Shown here: piece after piece, positions 37,136 to 45,733 of the stretch
Position numbering within the stretch: position 1 is the first letter of the stretch
Layout of the letters: each line of letters opens with the position of its first letter
Assembly (NCBI RefSeq): GCF_013376105.1
Contig: NZ_JAAMFM010000012.1
Location: forward strand, 42,117-106,116
Source: Arthrobacter wenxiniae
Lineage (GTDB): Bacteria; Actinomycetota; Actinomycetes; Actinomycetales; Micrococcaceae
Reading direction: 5' to 3'
Length of the DNA stretch: 64,000 nucleotides
Notes under the pieces: model-generated
The model's database searches: none
What the model saw: only the letters and a program-made list of their open reading frames with translations
What the model was told of the DNA's origin: nothing
Program-made: the position numbers and the translations under genes

Positions 37136-37519
37136 GTGGCACGTGTGAAGCGGGCGGTAAACGCCCACAAAAAGCGTCGGGTTGTTCTTGAGCGCGCAAA
37201 GGGTTACCGCGGACAGCGTTCGCGCCTGTACCGCAAGGCCAAGGAGCAGCTGCTGCACTCGTTTGTGTACAGCTATGGCGACCGCCGCAAGCGCAAGGGT
37301 GACTTCCGGCGCCTCTGGATCCAGCGCATCAACGCTGCCTCCCGCGCCAACGGCCTGACCTACAACCGCCTGATCCAGGGCCTGAAGGCCGCCGAGATCG
37401 AGGTTGACCGCCGCATGCTGGCCGACCTGGCCGTGAACGACGCCGGTGCCTTCGCCGCACTGGTCAAGCTCGCCAAGGCCGCGCTGCCCGCAGACACGTC
37501 TGCCGCAGCCGCCAAGTAG
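37136..37519 (+). CDS. rplT: 50S ribosomal protein L20
   Basis: A 127-residue 23S rRNA-binding protein essential for early 50S assembly, with the typical [14 protein letters not shown] start and [15 protein letters not shown]. The start is a GTG preceded by AAGGAG. L20 represses this operon in some bacteria, which makes it the prime candidate effector of the attenuator in the infC leader. Confidence 0.98.
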   Translation: MARVKRAVNAHKKRRVVLERAKGYRGQRSRLYRKAKEQLLHSFVYSYGDRRKRKGDFRRLWIQRINAASRANGLTYNRLIQGLKAAEIEVDRRMLADLAVNDAGAFAALVKLAKAALPADTSAAAAK

Positions 37520-37568
37520 CACTAATTGACGCGGAACCCAGCGTTCCGTATTCATGCGGGCGGACTGC

Positions 37569-37574
37569 TAAAGT
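37569..37574 (+). promoter_or_regulatory. -10 hexamer of the SpoU methyltransferase gene, leaderless spacing
   Basis: TAAAGT ends seven bases before the ATG at 37582. A small hairpin CGGAAC/GTTCCG (37532-37548) separates it from rplT. Confidence 0.42.
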
Positions 37575-37581
37575 CCTAACC

Positions 37582-38493
37582 ATGGATGAACCCGGGCGCC
37601 CGTCAGCTGATGCAATGACCAATCCTCGAGCAGATCGGGTGAGGGAAGTTGCGAAGCTGGCAGGGCGCTCGGGCCGTTTAAAGCGCCGGCAGTTTTTCGT
37701 CGAAGGCCCGCAGGGCGTCCGTGAGGCGCTGCAGGCGCACCGCGACTGTTTGGACGCGGGCGGCAGCCCCGTGGTCGAGGCCGTGTATGCCACAGTGGAG
37801 TGCCTCAAGCGCCACGACGAGCTGCTGGAACTGGTCCACCATCCCGGCTCGCGGCTGCAGGTCCGCATTGCCAGCGACATGGTGCTCTCGGCCATGACGG
37901 ACACTGTCACGCCGCAGGGCATCGTGGCTGTGTGCAACTTTGTGGACGTGCCGCTGGCGGAAGTGCTGGCGGCCAGGCCCAAGCTCATCGCCACGCTGTG
38001 CCGCGTACAGGACCCCGGAAATGCCGGGACGGTCCTCCGTGCCGCCGACGCGGCAGGCGCGGACGCCGTCATCTTCACCAGCTCCAGCGTGGACATCTAC
38101 AACCCCAAGGCTGTGCGGTCCACGGCTGGTTCACTGTTCCACCTGCCCGTGGTGCGCGGTGTCGAGCTGGCGGATGTGGTGGCTGCCGCCAGGGAGGCCG
38201 GCATTGGCATCCTGGCCGCGGACGGCTATGGGCTGCTCAACCTTGACCTGCTTCAGGACGAAAGCGCCGCCAGGGCGTTTGAGCAGCAGATCCCCGACGC
38301 CCAATACGCCTTGGAGGACCCCACCCTGTGGCTGTTCGGCAACGAGGCGCAGGGCCTGGCGGGGGAGGAGAAGGCGCTGGCGGACCACCGTGTCGCGGTC
38401 CCCGTCTACGGCCGGGCGGAGTCCCTTAACCTGGGAACTGCAGCCACGGTGTGCCTGTACGCCAGTGCCCGGGCCCAGCGCCGCGCGGAGTGA
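37582..38493 (+). CDS. TrmH/SpoU-family RNA 2'-O-methyltransferase
   Basis: A 303-residue SPOUT methyltransferase. An N-terminal substrate-binding domain (KRRQFFVEGPQGVREAL) precedes the knotted catalytic domain with RVQDPGNAGTVLRAADAAG, LWLFGNEAQGL and the terminal SLNLGTAATVCLY motif. The family modifies rRNA or tRNA ribose; the exact nucleotide is not predictable. The gene commonly lies between rplT and pheS in actinobacteria; here an accessory block separates it from pheS. Confidence 0.92.
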   Translation: MDEPGRPSADAMTNPRADRVREVAKLAGRSGRLKRRQFFVEGPQGVREALQAHRDCLDAGGSPVVEAVYATVECLKRHDELLELVHHPGSRLQVRIASDMVLSAMTDTVTPQGIVAVCNFVDVPLAEVLAARPKLIATLCRVQDPGNAGTVLRAADAAGADAVIFTSSSVDIYNPKAVRSTAGSLFHLPVVRGVELADVVAAAREAGIGILAADGYGLLNLDLLQDESAARAFEQQIPDAQYALEDPTLWLFGNEAQGLAGEEKALADHRVAVPVYGRAESLNLGTAATVCLYASARAQRRAE

Positions 38494-38568
38494 ATCCGCG
38501 CCGCCGCAACCCAGTACACTATGAATCCGGGGCTGTGCTGTCCCATCCATTAGTGAGGGGATCCGATC

Positions 38569-39501
38569 GTGGCTCATGGGGGCGGGAACAAGGCAATTAT
38601 CGCCGCGCTGGCGGCAAACCTGTCCATTGCGGTACTTAAGTTCCTGGCCTACCTGCTGACGCTTTCATCGTCCATGCTGGCCGAATCGATCCACTCCCTC
38701 GCGGATTCAGGCAACCAGCTGCTGCTGCTGGTCGGCGGCAGGCGGGCGAAGCGGCAGGCCAGCCCCGAGCATCCCTTCGGCTACGGCCGCGAACGCTATG
38801 TCTACGCCTTCCTGGTCTCCATCATCCTGTTCAGTGTGGGCGGGGTCTTTGCGCTGTATGAGGCGTATTCAAAATGGCAGCACCCCCACGGCATGGATCC
38901 TCGATGGGCGTGGGTTCCCCTGGTGGTGCTCATCGGATCGATCCTGCTGGAAGGCAATTCCTTCCGCACGGCCATCAAGGAATCCAACCGCACCCGCGGA
39001 TCCAAGACCTGGGGGCAGTTCATCCGGACGGCCAAGGCGCCCGAACTGCCGGTGGTTCTGCTGGAGGACGCTGCAGCCCTGCTCGGTCTGCTGTTTGCCT
39101 TGTTTGGCGTCACCCTGACAATCGTCACCGGCAACGGGCACTGGGATGCGGTGGGAACCGGCCTGATCGGCGTCCTGCTGGTGGCCGTGGCCGTGGTGCT
39201 GGCGTTGGAAACCAAGTCCCTCCTGTTGGGGGAATCGGCCACCGAGGAGGACATCCGGGCCATCGAGGCCGCGCTGGTGGGCCCGGGCGTGAGCGGCATC
39301 ATCCACCTCAAGACACTGCACCTCGGGCCGGAGGAGCTCCTGGTGGCGGCCAAGATTGCCGTGGAGGAAGCGGGGACCGGTGTCCAGATTGCGCAGGCAA
39401 TCGACGCCGCTGAAAAGCGCGTGCGCAGCTCGGTGCCCATCGCCACTGTCATTTACCTGGAGCCGGACATTTATTCGGCCGCCAAGGAAAGCCAGCCCTA
39501 G
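38569..39501 (+). CDS. Cation diffusion facilitator transporter
   Basis: A 310-residue CDF-family metal exporter with six predicted membrane helices. The first metal site lies in LAESIHSLADSGNQ, the family motif is HPFGYGRERY, and a cytoplasmic C-terminal domain follows from about residue 215. The metal (Zn, Mn or Fe) cannot be told from sequence. A GAGGGGA ribosome site precedes the GTG start. Its stop shares the tetranucleotide CTAG with the stop of the convergent MFS gene. Confidence 0.9.
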   Translation: MAHGGGNKAIIAALAANLSIAVLKFLAYLLTLSSSMLAESIHSLADSGNQLLLLVGGRRAKRQASPEHPFGYGRERYVYAFLVSIILFSVGGVFALYEAYSKWQHPHGMDPRWAWVPLVVLIGSILLEGNSFRTAIKESNRTRGSKTWGQFIRTAKAPELPVVLLEDAAALLGLLFALFGVTLTIVTGNGHWDAVGTGLIGVLLVAVAVVLALETKSLLLGESATEEDIRAIEAALVGPGVSGIIHLKTLHLGPEELLVAAKIAVEEAGTGVQIAQAIDAAEKRVRSSVPIATVIYLEPDIYSAAKESQP

Positions 39502-40742
39502 CCGTCCACCCGTGCCGTTGCGCCTACGGGCACGACGGCGGCCGGCCGGCCGCGTCTGTCGAGCCGGCCGCTGACCAGGGCGATGCCGAGGCCCATTACG
39601 GCCAGGACGGCGCCCACCAGTGCGGGGGCGGTGAAGCCCCAGCCCCAGGAAATGACGAGACCGCCGGCGAAGGCGCCGAGCGCGTTGGCCATGTTCAGGG
39701 CGGAATGGTTCAGCGAGGACGCCAGCGTGGGGGCGCCGGGGGACACGTCCAGCAGGCGGGTCTGAAGCGACGGGACCAGCATGGACCCGGACGCCCCAAT
39801 GACGAAGATCATGACCAGCGCCAGCCACTGGATGTGGACCGTGAACGCATAGGTGACCAGCATGAGGGCGATGAAGCCCATCACGATGTAGATGCTGCCC
39901 AGCACGGACCAGTCCGCCAGTTTCCCGCCGGCAAAGCTGCCGGCCACCATGCCCAGGCCGTAGAGGCCGACGATGACGGGCAGGAAGTCCGCCGGGAACC
40001 CGGCGACGTCCGTCATGGTGTTGGCAACATAGGTGTAGACAGCAAAGAATCCGCCGAAGCCCACGACGCCCACGAGCAGCGTCAGCCAGACCTGGCCGCG
40101 CCGCAGGGCGCCAAGCTCCCGACGCAGGCTGGCGTCCGGGTGGGCCTTCTGAAACGGGATGACCACGGCGATGAACGCGATGGTCACGAGCCCGATGAAG
40201 GCAACGAAGACAAACATCAGCCGCCAGCCGAACTGCTGGCCCACCATCGTGGCCAGCGGAACGCCCACAACGTTGGCCACGGCCAGGCCCATCATGACCA
40301 TGGCGATGGCCCGGCCCCGCTTGGTGGGCACCACCAGGGAGGCGGCGAGCACGGCGGCGACCCCGAAGTACGCGCCGTGCGGCAGGCCGGCCACGAAGCG
40401 GGTGGCCATCAGCGTCGGGTAGTCCTGGGCAAAGAACGATGACAGGTTGCCCAGGGTGAACAGGCCCATCAGCGCCAGCGCAAGGGTCTTGCGCCGCCAC
40501 TTGGCGCTGACGGCCACCAGCAGCGGGGCCCCGACCACGACGCCGAGGGCGTAGGCGGAGATGACGTGCCCGGCCTCGGGCACGGACACCCCCACGCCTG
40601 CGGCCACGTTGGGCAGCAGGCCCATCATGGCAAATTCGGTGGTGCCGATCCCGAATCCGCCCATGGCCAGGGCGAAGATGGCCCAGGCGGCGGCATTCGG
40701 CGAGGCAGGCTTGGTCTCGGACAGGAAGTTGGCAGTGGTCAT
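39498..40742 (-). CDS. MFS drug/arabinose-type exporter (DHA1 family)
   Basis: A 414-residue twelve-helix transporter of the AraJ/DHA1 type. The segments GIGTTEFAMMGLLPNVA and RFVAGLPHGAYFGVA are typical of this group, which includes chloramphenicol and arabinose-derivative exporters. GGGAG eight bases before the ATG at 40740-40742 decides the start. The substrate is unknown. It overlaps the convergent CDF gene by four bases with no room for a terminator. Confidence 0.9.
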   Translation of the reverse strand: MTTANFLSETKPASPNAAAWAIFALAMGGFGIGTTEFAMMGLLPNVAAGVGVSVPEAGHVISAYALGVVVGAPLLVAVSAKWRRKTLALALMGLFTLGNLSSFFAQDYPTLMATRFVAGLPHGAYFGVAAVLAASLVVPTKRGRAIAMVMMGLAVANVVGVPLATMVGQQFGWRLMFVFVAFIGLVTIAFIAVVIPFQKAHPDASLRRELGALRRGQVWLTLLVGVVGFGGFFAVYTYVANTMTDVAGFPADFLPVIVGLYGLGMVAGSFAGGKLADWSVLGSIYIVMGFIALMLVTYAFTVHIQWLALVMIFVIGASGSMLVPSLQTRLLDVSPGAPTLASSLNHSALNMANALGAFAGGLVISWGWGFTAPALVGAVLAVMGLGIALVSGRLDRRGRPAAVVPVGATARVDG

Positions 40743-40862
40743 GGGGCAGTCTCCCAAGGGACGTTATCGCCCCGGCCGACGAGGCGCAGGTGCGGGCGGC
40801 GTGATGGGGCCGCAACGGTGAATGGACCAGACGGCGCTGTCCGCATCCAGTCTAGTTGTGGC

Positions 40863-40868
40863 TATGCT
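40863..40868 (+). promoter_or_regulatory. -10 hexamer of the Nudix gene, leaderless spacing
   Basis: TATGCT ends six bases before the GTG at 40875. Confidence 0.42.
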
Positions 40869-40874
40869 GTCCGG

Positions 40875-41306
40875 GTGACCTCATCGAAACAAATTGTGGG
40901 CGGAGCCCTTGTCGATTCCCTTGCCCGGCCCACGCGCCTGCTGGCTGCCCGGCGCACCGCACCGCCGGAGTTCGCCGGACTGTGGGAATTCCCCGGTGGC
41001 AAGGTTGAGCCCGGGGAAGGCGCCGAGGAGGCGCTGCACCGCGAACTCGCCGAGGAGCTTGGCGTCACGGTCCGCCTCGGAGCCGAACTTGACGGTCCGA
41101 CGCCGGAGGGCTGGCCCCTCGCCTCCACCGCGGCGATGCGCGTATGGCTGGCGCAGGTGACGGACGGTTCGCCGGAACCACTGGAGGACCACGACGAGCT
41201 GCGCTGGGTGGCCCTGGACGGCGGGGAGGCGCTGGGGCTGGCCTGGATTCCCGCGGACCTGCCCATTGTGCAGGCCCTGCTGGAGCTGAACATGCCTGCG
41301 AGCTGA
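40875..41306 (+). CDS. MutT-type Nudix hydrolase
   Basis: A 143-residue Nudix protein with a complete box (GGKVEPGEGAEEALHRELAE followed by ELG, fitting G-x5-E-x7-REUXEEXGU). The closest recognisable type is the MutT/8-oxo-dGTP diphosphatase group, helped by the LWEFPGGKVEPGE context. It would cleanse oxidised nucleotides. The GTG start follows a leaderless-type promoter. Confidence 0.88.
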   Translation: MTSSKQIVGGALVDSLARPTRLLAARRTAPPEFAGLWEFPGGKVEPGEGAEEALHRELAEELGVTVRLGAELDGPTPEGWPLASTAAMRVWLAQVTDGSPEPLEDHDELRWVALDGGEALGLAWIPADLPIVQALLELNMPAS

Positions 41307-41386
41307 ACACGCCTGGTTGAGGTGTTGAATATCCCACCCCCTGTGCCAGACTGGGGGCTAGCCAAAAAGCGCAAGGAGGTTGTGCA

Positions 41387-41590
41387 GTGACATCGTCCGA
41401 GAACCACAACGAATCAGCCCCGGCCGAGGCCGGCAGGGCCAGCGAAGAAATGAAGGAAAAGTTTCGCCAGGCCCTGGAGAACAAGAAGAACCAGCACCAC
41501 GGGAGCGTGGAGGCCGCGAACGGCGCCAAGATCAACGCCCAGCACGGGGCCGCGCAGCACAAGCGGGAATTTCGCCGCAAGAGCGGATAG
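41387..41590 (+). CDS. DUF5302 small hydrophilic protein
   Basis: A 67-residue charged protein resembling the actinobacterial DUF5302 family (EEMKEKFRQALENKK and HKREFRRKSG). The function is unknown. AAGGAGG lies eight bases before the GTG start. It is convergent with the radical SAM gene. Confidence 0.78.
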   Translation: MTSSENHNESAPAEAGRASEEMKEKFRQALENKKNQHHGSVEAANGAKINAQHGAAQHKREFRRKSG

Positions 41591-41638
41591 CCGCAGCGGG
41601 AAAAGCCGGCGCCGCGAACACGGGCCTGGAATGCCGGC

Positions 41639-42829
41639 CTAGAACAGTGTTGGCGCAAGCTCGGCGAGGGCAGGGGCACGCATGGCGGCCCCTGCCCTTT
41701 GCCGCGCCCCGGGCCCTCCCGTCCCGGCCGGGCCCGCGGCGCCCGGCGTCCGGTGGCCGGTCCCGGCGTCGGGCAGGCTCCCGGCGGGGTAGCGTGCCTC
41801 TTCCTGGCGGGGGTCATGGATGAAGCCGGCCTGGCCGGCAAAGCCGTGGCGCCGCTTGGCAGCGTTGACGCGGGCCGCCAGCCACTGCCGGTAATCCTTG
41901 GGCGCATAGGCGCCCTGGCCGTAGAGCCGCTGGTAGCGGCCCACCAGGGCGGGATGCTCGCGTGCCAGCCATTGCATGAACCATTCCCGGGTACCGGGGC
42001 GAAGGTACAGCGCGCCGGCGCTGACGCCGGTGGCTCCGGCGCTGGCCAGGGCGGCAAACAAGGCGTCAAGGGATTCCTCGGAGTCCGTCAGCCACGGCAG
42101 GATGGGCATCGACATGACCCCGCACGGCAGCCCGGCGTCGCGCAGCTTGCCGATCAGCGCCAGCCGGGCCTTTGGTGACGGCGTGCCGGGCTCGACGGCA
42201 TCAGCGAGCTTTTCGTCAAGGAGGGCCAGCGAGATGCCCATGCCCACGCTGACGTCACGGGCGGCTTCCCGCAGCAGCGGGATGTCCCGCGCGAGGAGCG
42301 TCCCCTTGGTCAGGATGGAAAACGGCGTGCCGGATTCGGCCAGTGCCGTGATGATGCCCGGCATGAGCCCGTAGCGGCCCTCGGCACGCTGGTAGGGGTC
42401 GGTGTTGGTGCCGAGCGCCACGTGCGGGTGCTGCCACGACGGCTTGTTCAGTTCCCTGCGCAGCACCTCGGCCACATTGACCTTGACCACCACCTGCGAA
42501 TCAAAGTCCACCCCCGCGTCAAGGTCCAGATACGTGTGGGACTTGCGGGCAAAGCAGTAAACGCACGCGTGGGAGCATCCACGGTAGGGGTTGACGGTCC
42601 ACTCAAAGGGCATGGACGACGTGGCCGGCACCCTGTTCAGCGCGCTCTTGGCAAGCACCTCGTGGAAGGTGATGCCGGCGAACTCCGGAGTCCGCACGCT
42701 CTTGACCAGGCCGGCCAGGGGGAGCAGGGGCAGGGCGGCGCCGGCGCCACTTCCGGAGTCGGCAGCGTCCGGAGCGGGGAACAGGGCCTGGCCGGGCTGC
42801 CCGTTGAGTTGCTGCGCGTTCCACCTCAT
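41639..42829 (-). CDS. Rv2578c/SplB-like radical SAM protein
   Basis: A 396-residue radical SAM protein of the Rv2578c family, distantly related to spore photoproduct lyase. It starts MRWNAQ and has the cluster motif GCSHACVYC (Cys85, Cys89, Cys92), then LGTNTDPYQRAE and FSILTKGTLLARD. The last 50 residues are Pro/Gly/Ala-rich. The reaction is unknown. A palindrome resembling the LexA box lies 11 bases upstream of the ATG at 42829, and from memory the M. tuberculosis homologue belongs to the SOS regulon. Another in-frame ATG lies nine bases upstream. Confidence 0.87.
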   Translation of the reverse strand: MRWNAQQLNGQPGQALFPAPDAADSGSGAGAALPLLPLAGLVKSVRTPEFAGITFHEVLAKSALNRVPATSSMPFEWTVNPYRGCSHACVYCFARKSHTYLDLDAGVDFDSQVVVKVNVAEVLRRELNKPSWQHPHVALGTNTDPYQRAEGRYGLMPGIITALAESGTPFSILTKGTLLARDIPLLREAARDVSVGMGISLALLDEKLADAVEPGTPSPKARLALIGKLRDAGLPCGVMSMPILPWLTDSEESLDALFAALASAGATGVSAGALYLRPGTREWFMQWLAREHPALVGRYQRLYGQGAYAPKDYRQWLAARVNAAKRRHGFAGQAGFIHDPRQEEARYPAGSLPDAGTGHRTPGAAGPAGTGGPGARQRAGAAMRAPALAELAPTLF

Positions 42830-42839
42830 GCAATTCATT

Positions 42840-42853
42840 CGAACATACTTTCT
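42840..42853. promoter_or_regulatory. Putative LexA box of the radical SAM gene
   Basis: CGAACATACTTTCT shares CGAAC-ATAC with the dyad at 28356 but has a degenerate right half (TTTCT for GTTCG). It lies between a -35-like TTGACG (minus strand, near 42867) and the start codon, a position suited to repression. Confidence 0.5.
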
Positions 42854-42993
42854 ATAATGCGTCAATGGCCCACGCCACGCCTGCCCAGTGGGCCGTGTTA
42901 CCGACGGGTATCCGTATGGCGCGGATCACACCGCGGAGGGCTAGGCTGTGAGCACGAGGCACCGAGGCCTCCCTTTCCGTTCAAGGAGCCGTC

Positions 42994-44499
42994 ATGACCA
43001 ACCTGGCCACGATCGTGGGCATGTCCGCGCAAAGAAACCCGGCAGGCACCGCCATCAAGATGGACGCCATTGAAATCTCCTTCGGTGCGCTGGAGGTCCT
43101 CAGCGCGAAGGTCGCCGCCCTGCTGGCCGAACGCGGCGTGGCGCCGGGTGACCGGGTGGCGTTGATTTCGCCCAACCTCCCCCAGATGCCGCCCATCTAC
43201 TACGGGATCCTGCGGTACGGGGCCATCGTGGTGCCCCTGAACCCGCTGCTGAAGGCCCGCGAGGTGGCTTACCACCTCAAGGACTCCGGCGCCGTCTTGG
43301 CCTTCGCCTGGGAGGGCGTCATGGGCGAGGTGGCGCCGGCGGCCGAGGAAACGGGAACCGCCGTCATTCCCATCGATGCGAACTTCATGGCCCTGCTGGC
43401 CCCGCTTGAGCCCCTCACCGAGGTGGCCGCGGCGGAGAAGGGGGACACCGCCGTCATCCTGTACACCTCGGGGACCACGGGCAAGCCCAAGGGGGCCGAG
43501 CTGACGCATGAAAACCTGCGCAGCAACGCGGAAGTCTCCGTCAGCCTCTTCAGCAGCCGCGACGGGGACGTGATCTTTGGCGGGCTTCCCTTCTTCCACA
43601 TCTTTGGCCAGACCTGCGCCCTGAACTCCGCCGTGCTGGCAGGAGCCACCGTGACCATCCTGCCCAAGTTCGACCCCGTCAAGGCCCTGGACATCATCCA
43701 GCGGGACAAGGTCACCATCTTCGAGGGCGTCCCCACCATGTACATTGCGCTCCTGCGCACGCCCGGGCGCGAGAAGTACGACCTCTCCAGCCTGCGCCTG
43801 GCCGCGTCGGGCGGCTCGCCCCTGCCGCTGGAGATCCTGCACGAGTTTGAAAGCACGTTTGGCGCCACCATGCTCGAAGGCTACGGACTCTCCGAGACAT
43901 CCCCGGTGGTCACCTTCAACCAGATGGACGGCATCCGCAAGCCGGGCTCCGTCGGCACAGCCGTGACCGGCGCCCAACTGCGGGTGGTCGATGACGCGGG
44001 GAACGACGTCGAACCCGGCGCGGTGGGGGAGATCGCCGTCGCGGGGCCCTATGTGATGAAGGGGTACTGGAACAATCCGGAGGCCACGGCGGCGGCCATT
44101 CCCGACGGCTGGTTCCGCACGGGGGACCTGGGCCGCCGGGACGGGGACGGCGTCTTCTTCATTGTGGACCGCAAGAAGGACATGATCCTGCGCGGCGGCT
44201 ACAACGTCTACCCGCGGGAAGTCGAGGAGGTCCTGTATGAGCACCCGGCGGTGGCGGAAGCCGCCGTCGTCGGCCGCCCCGACGACGTCCACGGCGAGGA
44301 GGTCTACGCCGCGGTTGCGCTCAAGGCCGGGGCCGACGGCGCCGACGATCCCGAGGCGCTCGCCGCCAACATCAGGGACTTCGTCAAGGACCGGGTGGCC
44401 GCCTACAAGTTCCCGCGCCGGGTGATCATCATGGACACCCTGCCCAAGGGGCCCACGGGAAAAATCCTCAAGCGCGAGATCACCATCCCGGAGGCCTGA
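42994..44499 (+). CDS. AMP-dependent acyl-CoA ligase (FadD-like)
   Basis: A 501-residue ANL-superfamily enzyme that activates a carboxylic acid through an acyl-adenylate. Motifs: P-loop YTSGTTGKPKGAELTHEN, the LEGYGLSET motif, WFRTGDLGRRDGDG, and the hinge DRKKDMILRGGYNVYP, with the catalytic lysine in PKGPTGKILKR near the C-terminus. Long-chain fatty acids are the likeliest substrate but this is not fixed by sequence. AAGGAG precedes the ATG. It stands alone between oppositely oriented genes. Confidence 0.9.
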   Translation: MTNLATIVGMSAQRNPAGTAIKMDAIEISFGALEVLSAKVAALLAERGVAPGDRVALISPNLPQMPPIYYGILRYGAIVVPLNPLLKAREVAYHLKDSGAVLAFAWEGVMGEVAPAAEETGTAVIPIDANFMALLAPLEPLTEVAAAEKGDTAVILYTSGTTGKPKGAELTHENLRSNAEVSVSLFSSRDGDVIFGGLPFFHIFGQTCALNSAVLAGATVTILPKFDPVKALDIIQRDKVTIFEGVPTMYIALLRTPGREKYDLSSLRLAASGGSPLPLEILHEFESTFGATMLEGYGLSETSPVVTFNQMDGIRKPGSVGTAVTGAQLRVVDDAGNDVEPGAVGEIAVAGPYVMKGYWNNPEATAAAIPDGWFRTGDLGRRDGDGVFFIVDRKKDMILRGGYNVYPREVEEVLYEHPAVAEAAVVGRPDDVHGEEVYAAVALKAGADGADDPEALAANIRDFVKDRVAAYKFPRRVIIMDTLPKGPTGKILKREITIPEA

Positions 44500-44516
44500 T
44501 CACCGCGGGCGTCCGG

Positions 44517-44549
44517 CGGCGGCCGGGTACCTGTGGTGTCCGGCCGCCG
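44517..44549. terminator. Bidirectional terminator hairpin
   Basis: CGGCGGCCGG (44517-44526) pairs perfectly with CCGGCCGCCG (44540-44549) over a 13-base loop, between the convergent ligase and SIMPL genes. Confidence 0.8.
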
Positions 44550-44564
44550 GTGCGCGGGTGGTCC

Positions 44565-45224
44565 CTACAGCAGCTGCCAGGTGACTTCGACGGTGGCCGT
44601 GATGCTGCTTTGGCCCGCTTCCACCGGCAGGGCAACGGACGTGCTGTCGAACCGGGATGCGGCCCGGGCCATGGGGATCATCATGCCCCGGTCCTGCATC
44701 TCCGTGATGGCCGTGGGGGCGCCCAGGCTGCGCCCTGCCATCCCGGCGTAGAGCTCGGCCGCGCGCCGGGCGTCGGCCCAGGCCACAGCCCGCGCAGCAT
44801 CCTGGGCTGCGGAAGGGTCGGAGACCGCCGGGGACAGGCCGTCGAGCCGCACGGCGTCGCCGCCGGCGTCGACCACGGCGGCGATGACGTCCGCCGCGGC
44901 GTCGTCGTAGCGGAGGACGACGTTAAGGCTGGTGGTGACAACGTAGCCGGTGACGACGCTGACCCTGCCCTCCTGCCATTGAGTATCGGCGTGGACGTTC
45001 AGTGCCTCGGTGCCCACCGCATCACGGGCCACGGACAGTCCGGCCAGGCGCTGTTGGACCGCGGTGACGGCGCCGGCCGCCGCGGCGTAGGCTTCCTTGA
45101 CGTTGTTGCGCCGGGCTTCGATGCCGATGTGGATGTGGAAGCAGTCGGGCTCGGCGTTGACGGCACCACGCCCGGTGACGGTGATGGTGTTGGCATGGCC
45201 TGCGGCGCTGGTGGTTTCATTCAT
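44565..45224 (-). CDS. SIMPL-domain protein
   Basis: A 219-residue protein of the SIMPL/DUF541 family (ITVTGRGAVNAEPDCFHIHI at the start, VVTTSLNVVLR in the middle, and a terminal ATVEVTWQLL strand). Unlike many relatives, it has no signal peptide and should be cytoplasmic. The function of the family is poorly defined. GGAGG eight bases before the ATG at 45222-45224 decides the start. Confidence 0.85.
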   Translation of the reverse strand: MNETTSAAGHANTITVTGRGAVNAEPDCFHIHIGIEARRNNVKEAYAAAAGAVTAVQQRLAGLSVARDAVGTEALNVHADTQWQEGRVSVVTGYVVTTSLNVVLRYDDAAADVIAAVVDAGGDAVRLDGLSPAVSDPSAAQDAARAVAWADARRAAELYAGMAGRSLGAPTAITEMQDRGMMIPMARAASRFDSTSVALPVEAGQSSITATVEVTWQLL

Positions 45225-45283
45225 GTGGCTGCCCTCCGCGGTGATGGTCGACGGCGGCCGCCCCGCCTGCCGTTGTTGCCAAG

Positions 45284-45733
45284 CTACGTCCGGTGCGTGA
45301 GGTTGCGCAAGGCGGGCCGCCGGACGATGGTGGGCAGTTCCCGGTAGCCCCCGGCGGCCAGCCCCGCGTTGCGTTCGAAGAAGTTCCGGCTGCCCGGATC
45401 CCCGGTGTGCCACCAGGAATAGGCCGCACAGGCTGCATAAAGCGGCAGGAACGGCAGCCCCAGGCACCAGGCGTACTGCGTGGCATGGCCGGCTTCATGC
45501 CCCAGCAGCTCCGGGCGCGAGTCGATGAATGCCCGGTCCGCGCGGTAAAAGATCACGTTCCCCACGGTGAAGGCGCCGGCCAGCGGCAGGGGCGGGCGGT
45601 AGCCGGTGCCCAGCAGCAGGCCGTCCGGGCCGCGTTCCACGGGCGTCCGGCTCCCGGCCGCCAGCAGCAGGCCGGCGGCCGTGGACAGGTTCAGGGCATT
45701 GGCCACCTGCCGGACCCGCAGGGCCGTCCTCAC
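45284..45733 (-). CDS. Small hydrophobic HExxH protein
   Basis: A 149-residue protein with hydrophobic stretches and the zinc-protease-like motif GHEAGHATQYAW near residue 79, followed some 40 residues later by FFERNAG, which could supply a third metal ligand. The arrangement resembles short HExGHxxQ membrane proteins of unknown activity. Peptidase function is speculative. Its GTG start overlaps the stop of the upstream lipoprotein gene (GTGA), so it is translated from the same message. Confidence 0.65.
   Translation of the reverse strand: MRTALRVRQVANALNLSTAAGLLLAAGSRTPVERGPDGLLLGTGYRPPLPLAGAFTVGNVIFYRADRAFIDSRPELLGHEAGHATQYAWCLGLPFLPLYAACAAYSWWHTGDPGSRNFFERNAGLAAGGYRELPTIVRRPALRNLTHRT

Noticed and set aside
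42895..42993. Mobile element remnants at the accessory block borders
   Set aside because: No inverted repeats, transposase fragments or target-site duplications were found at either border.
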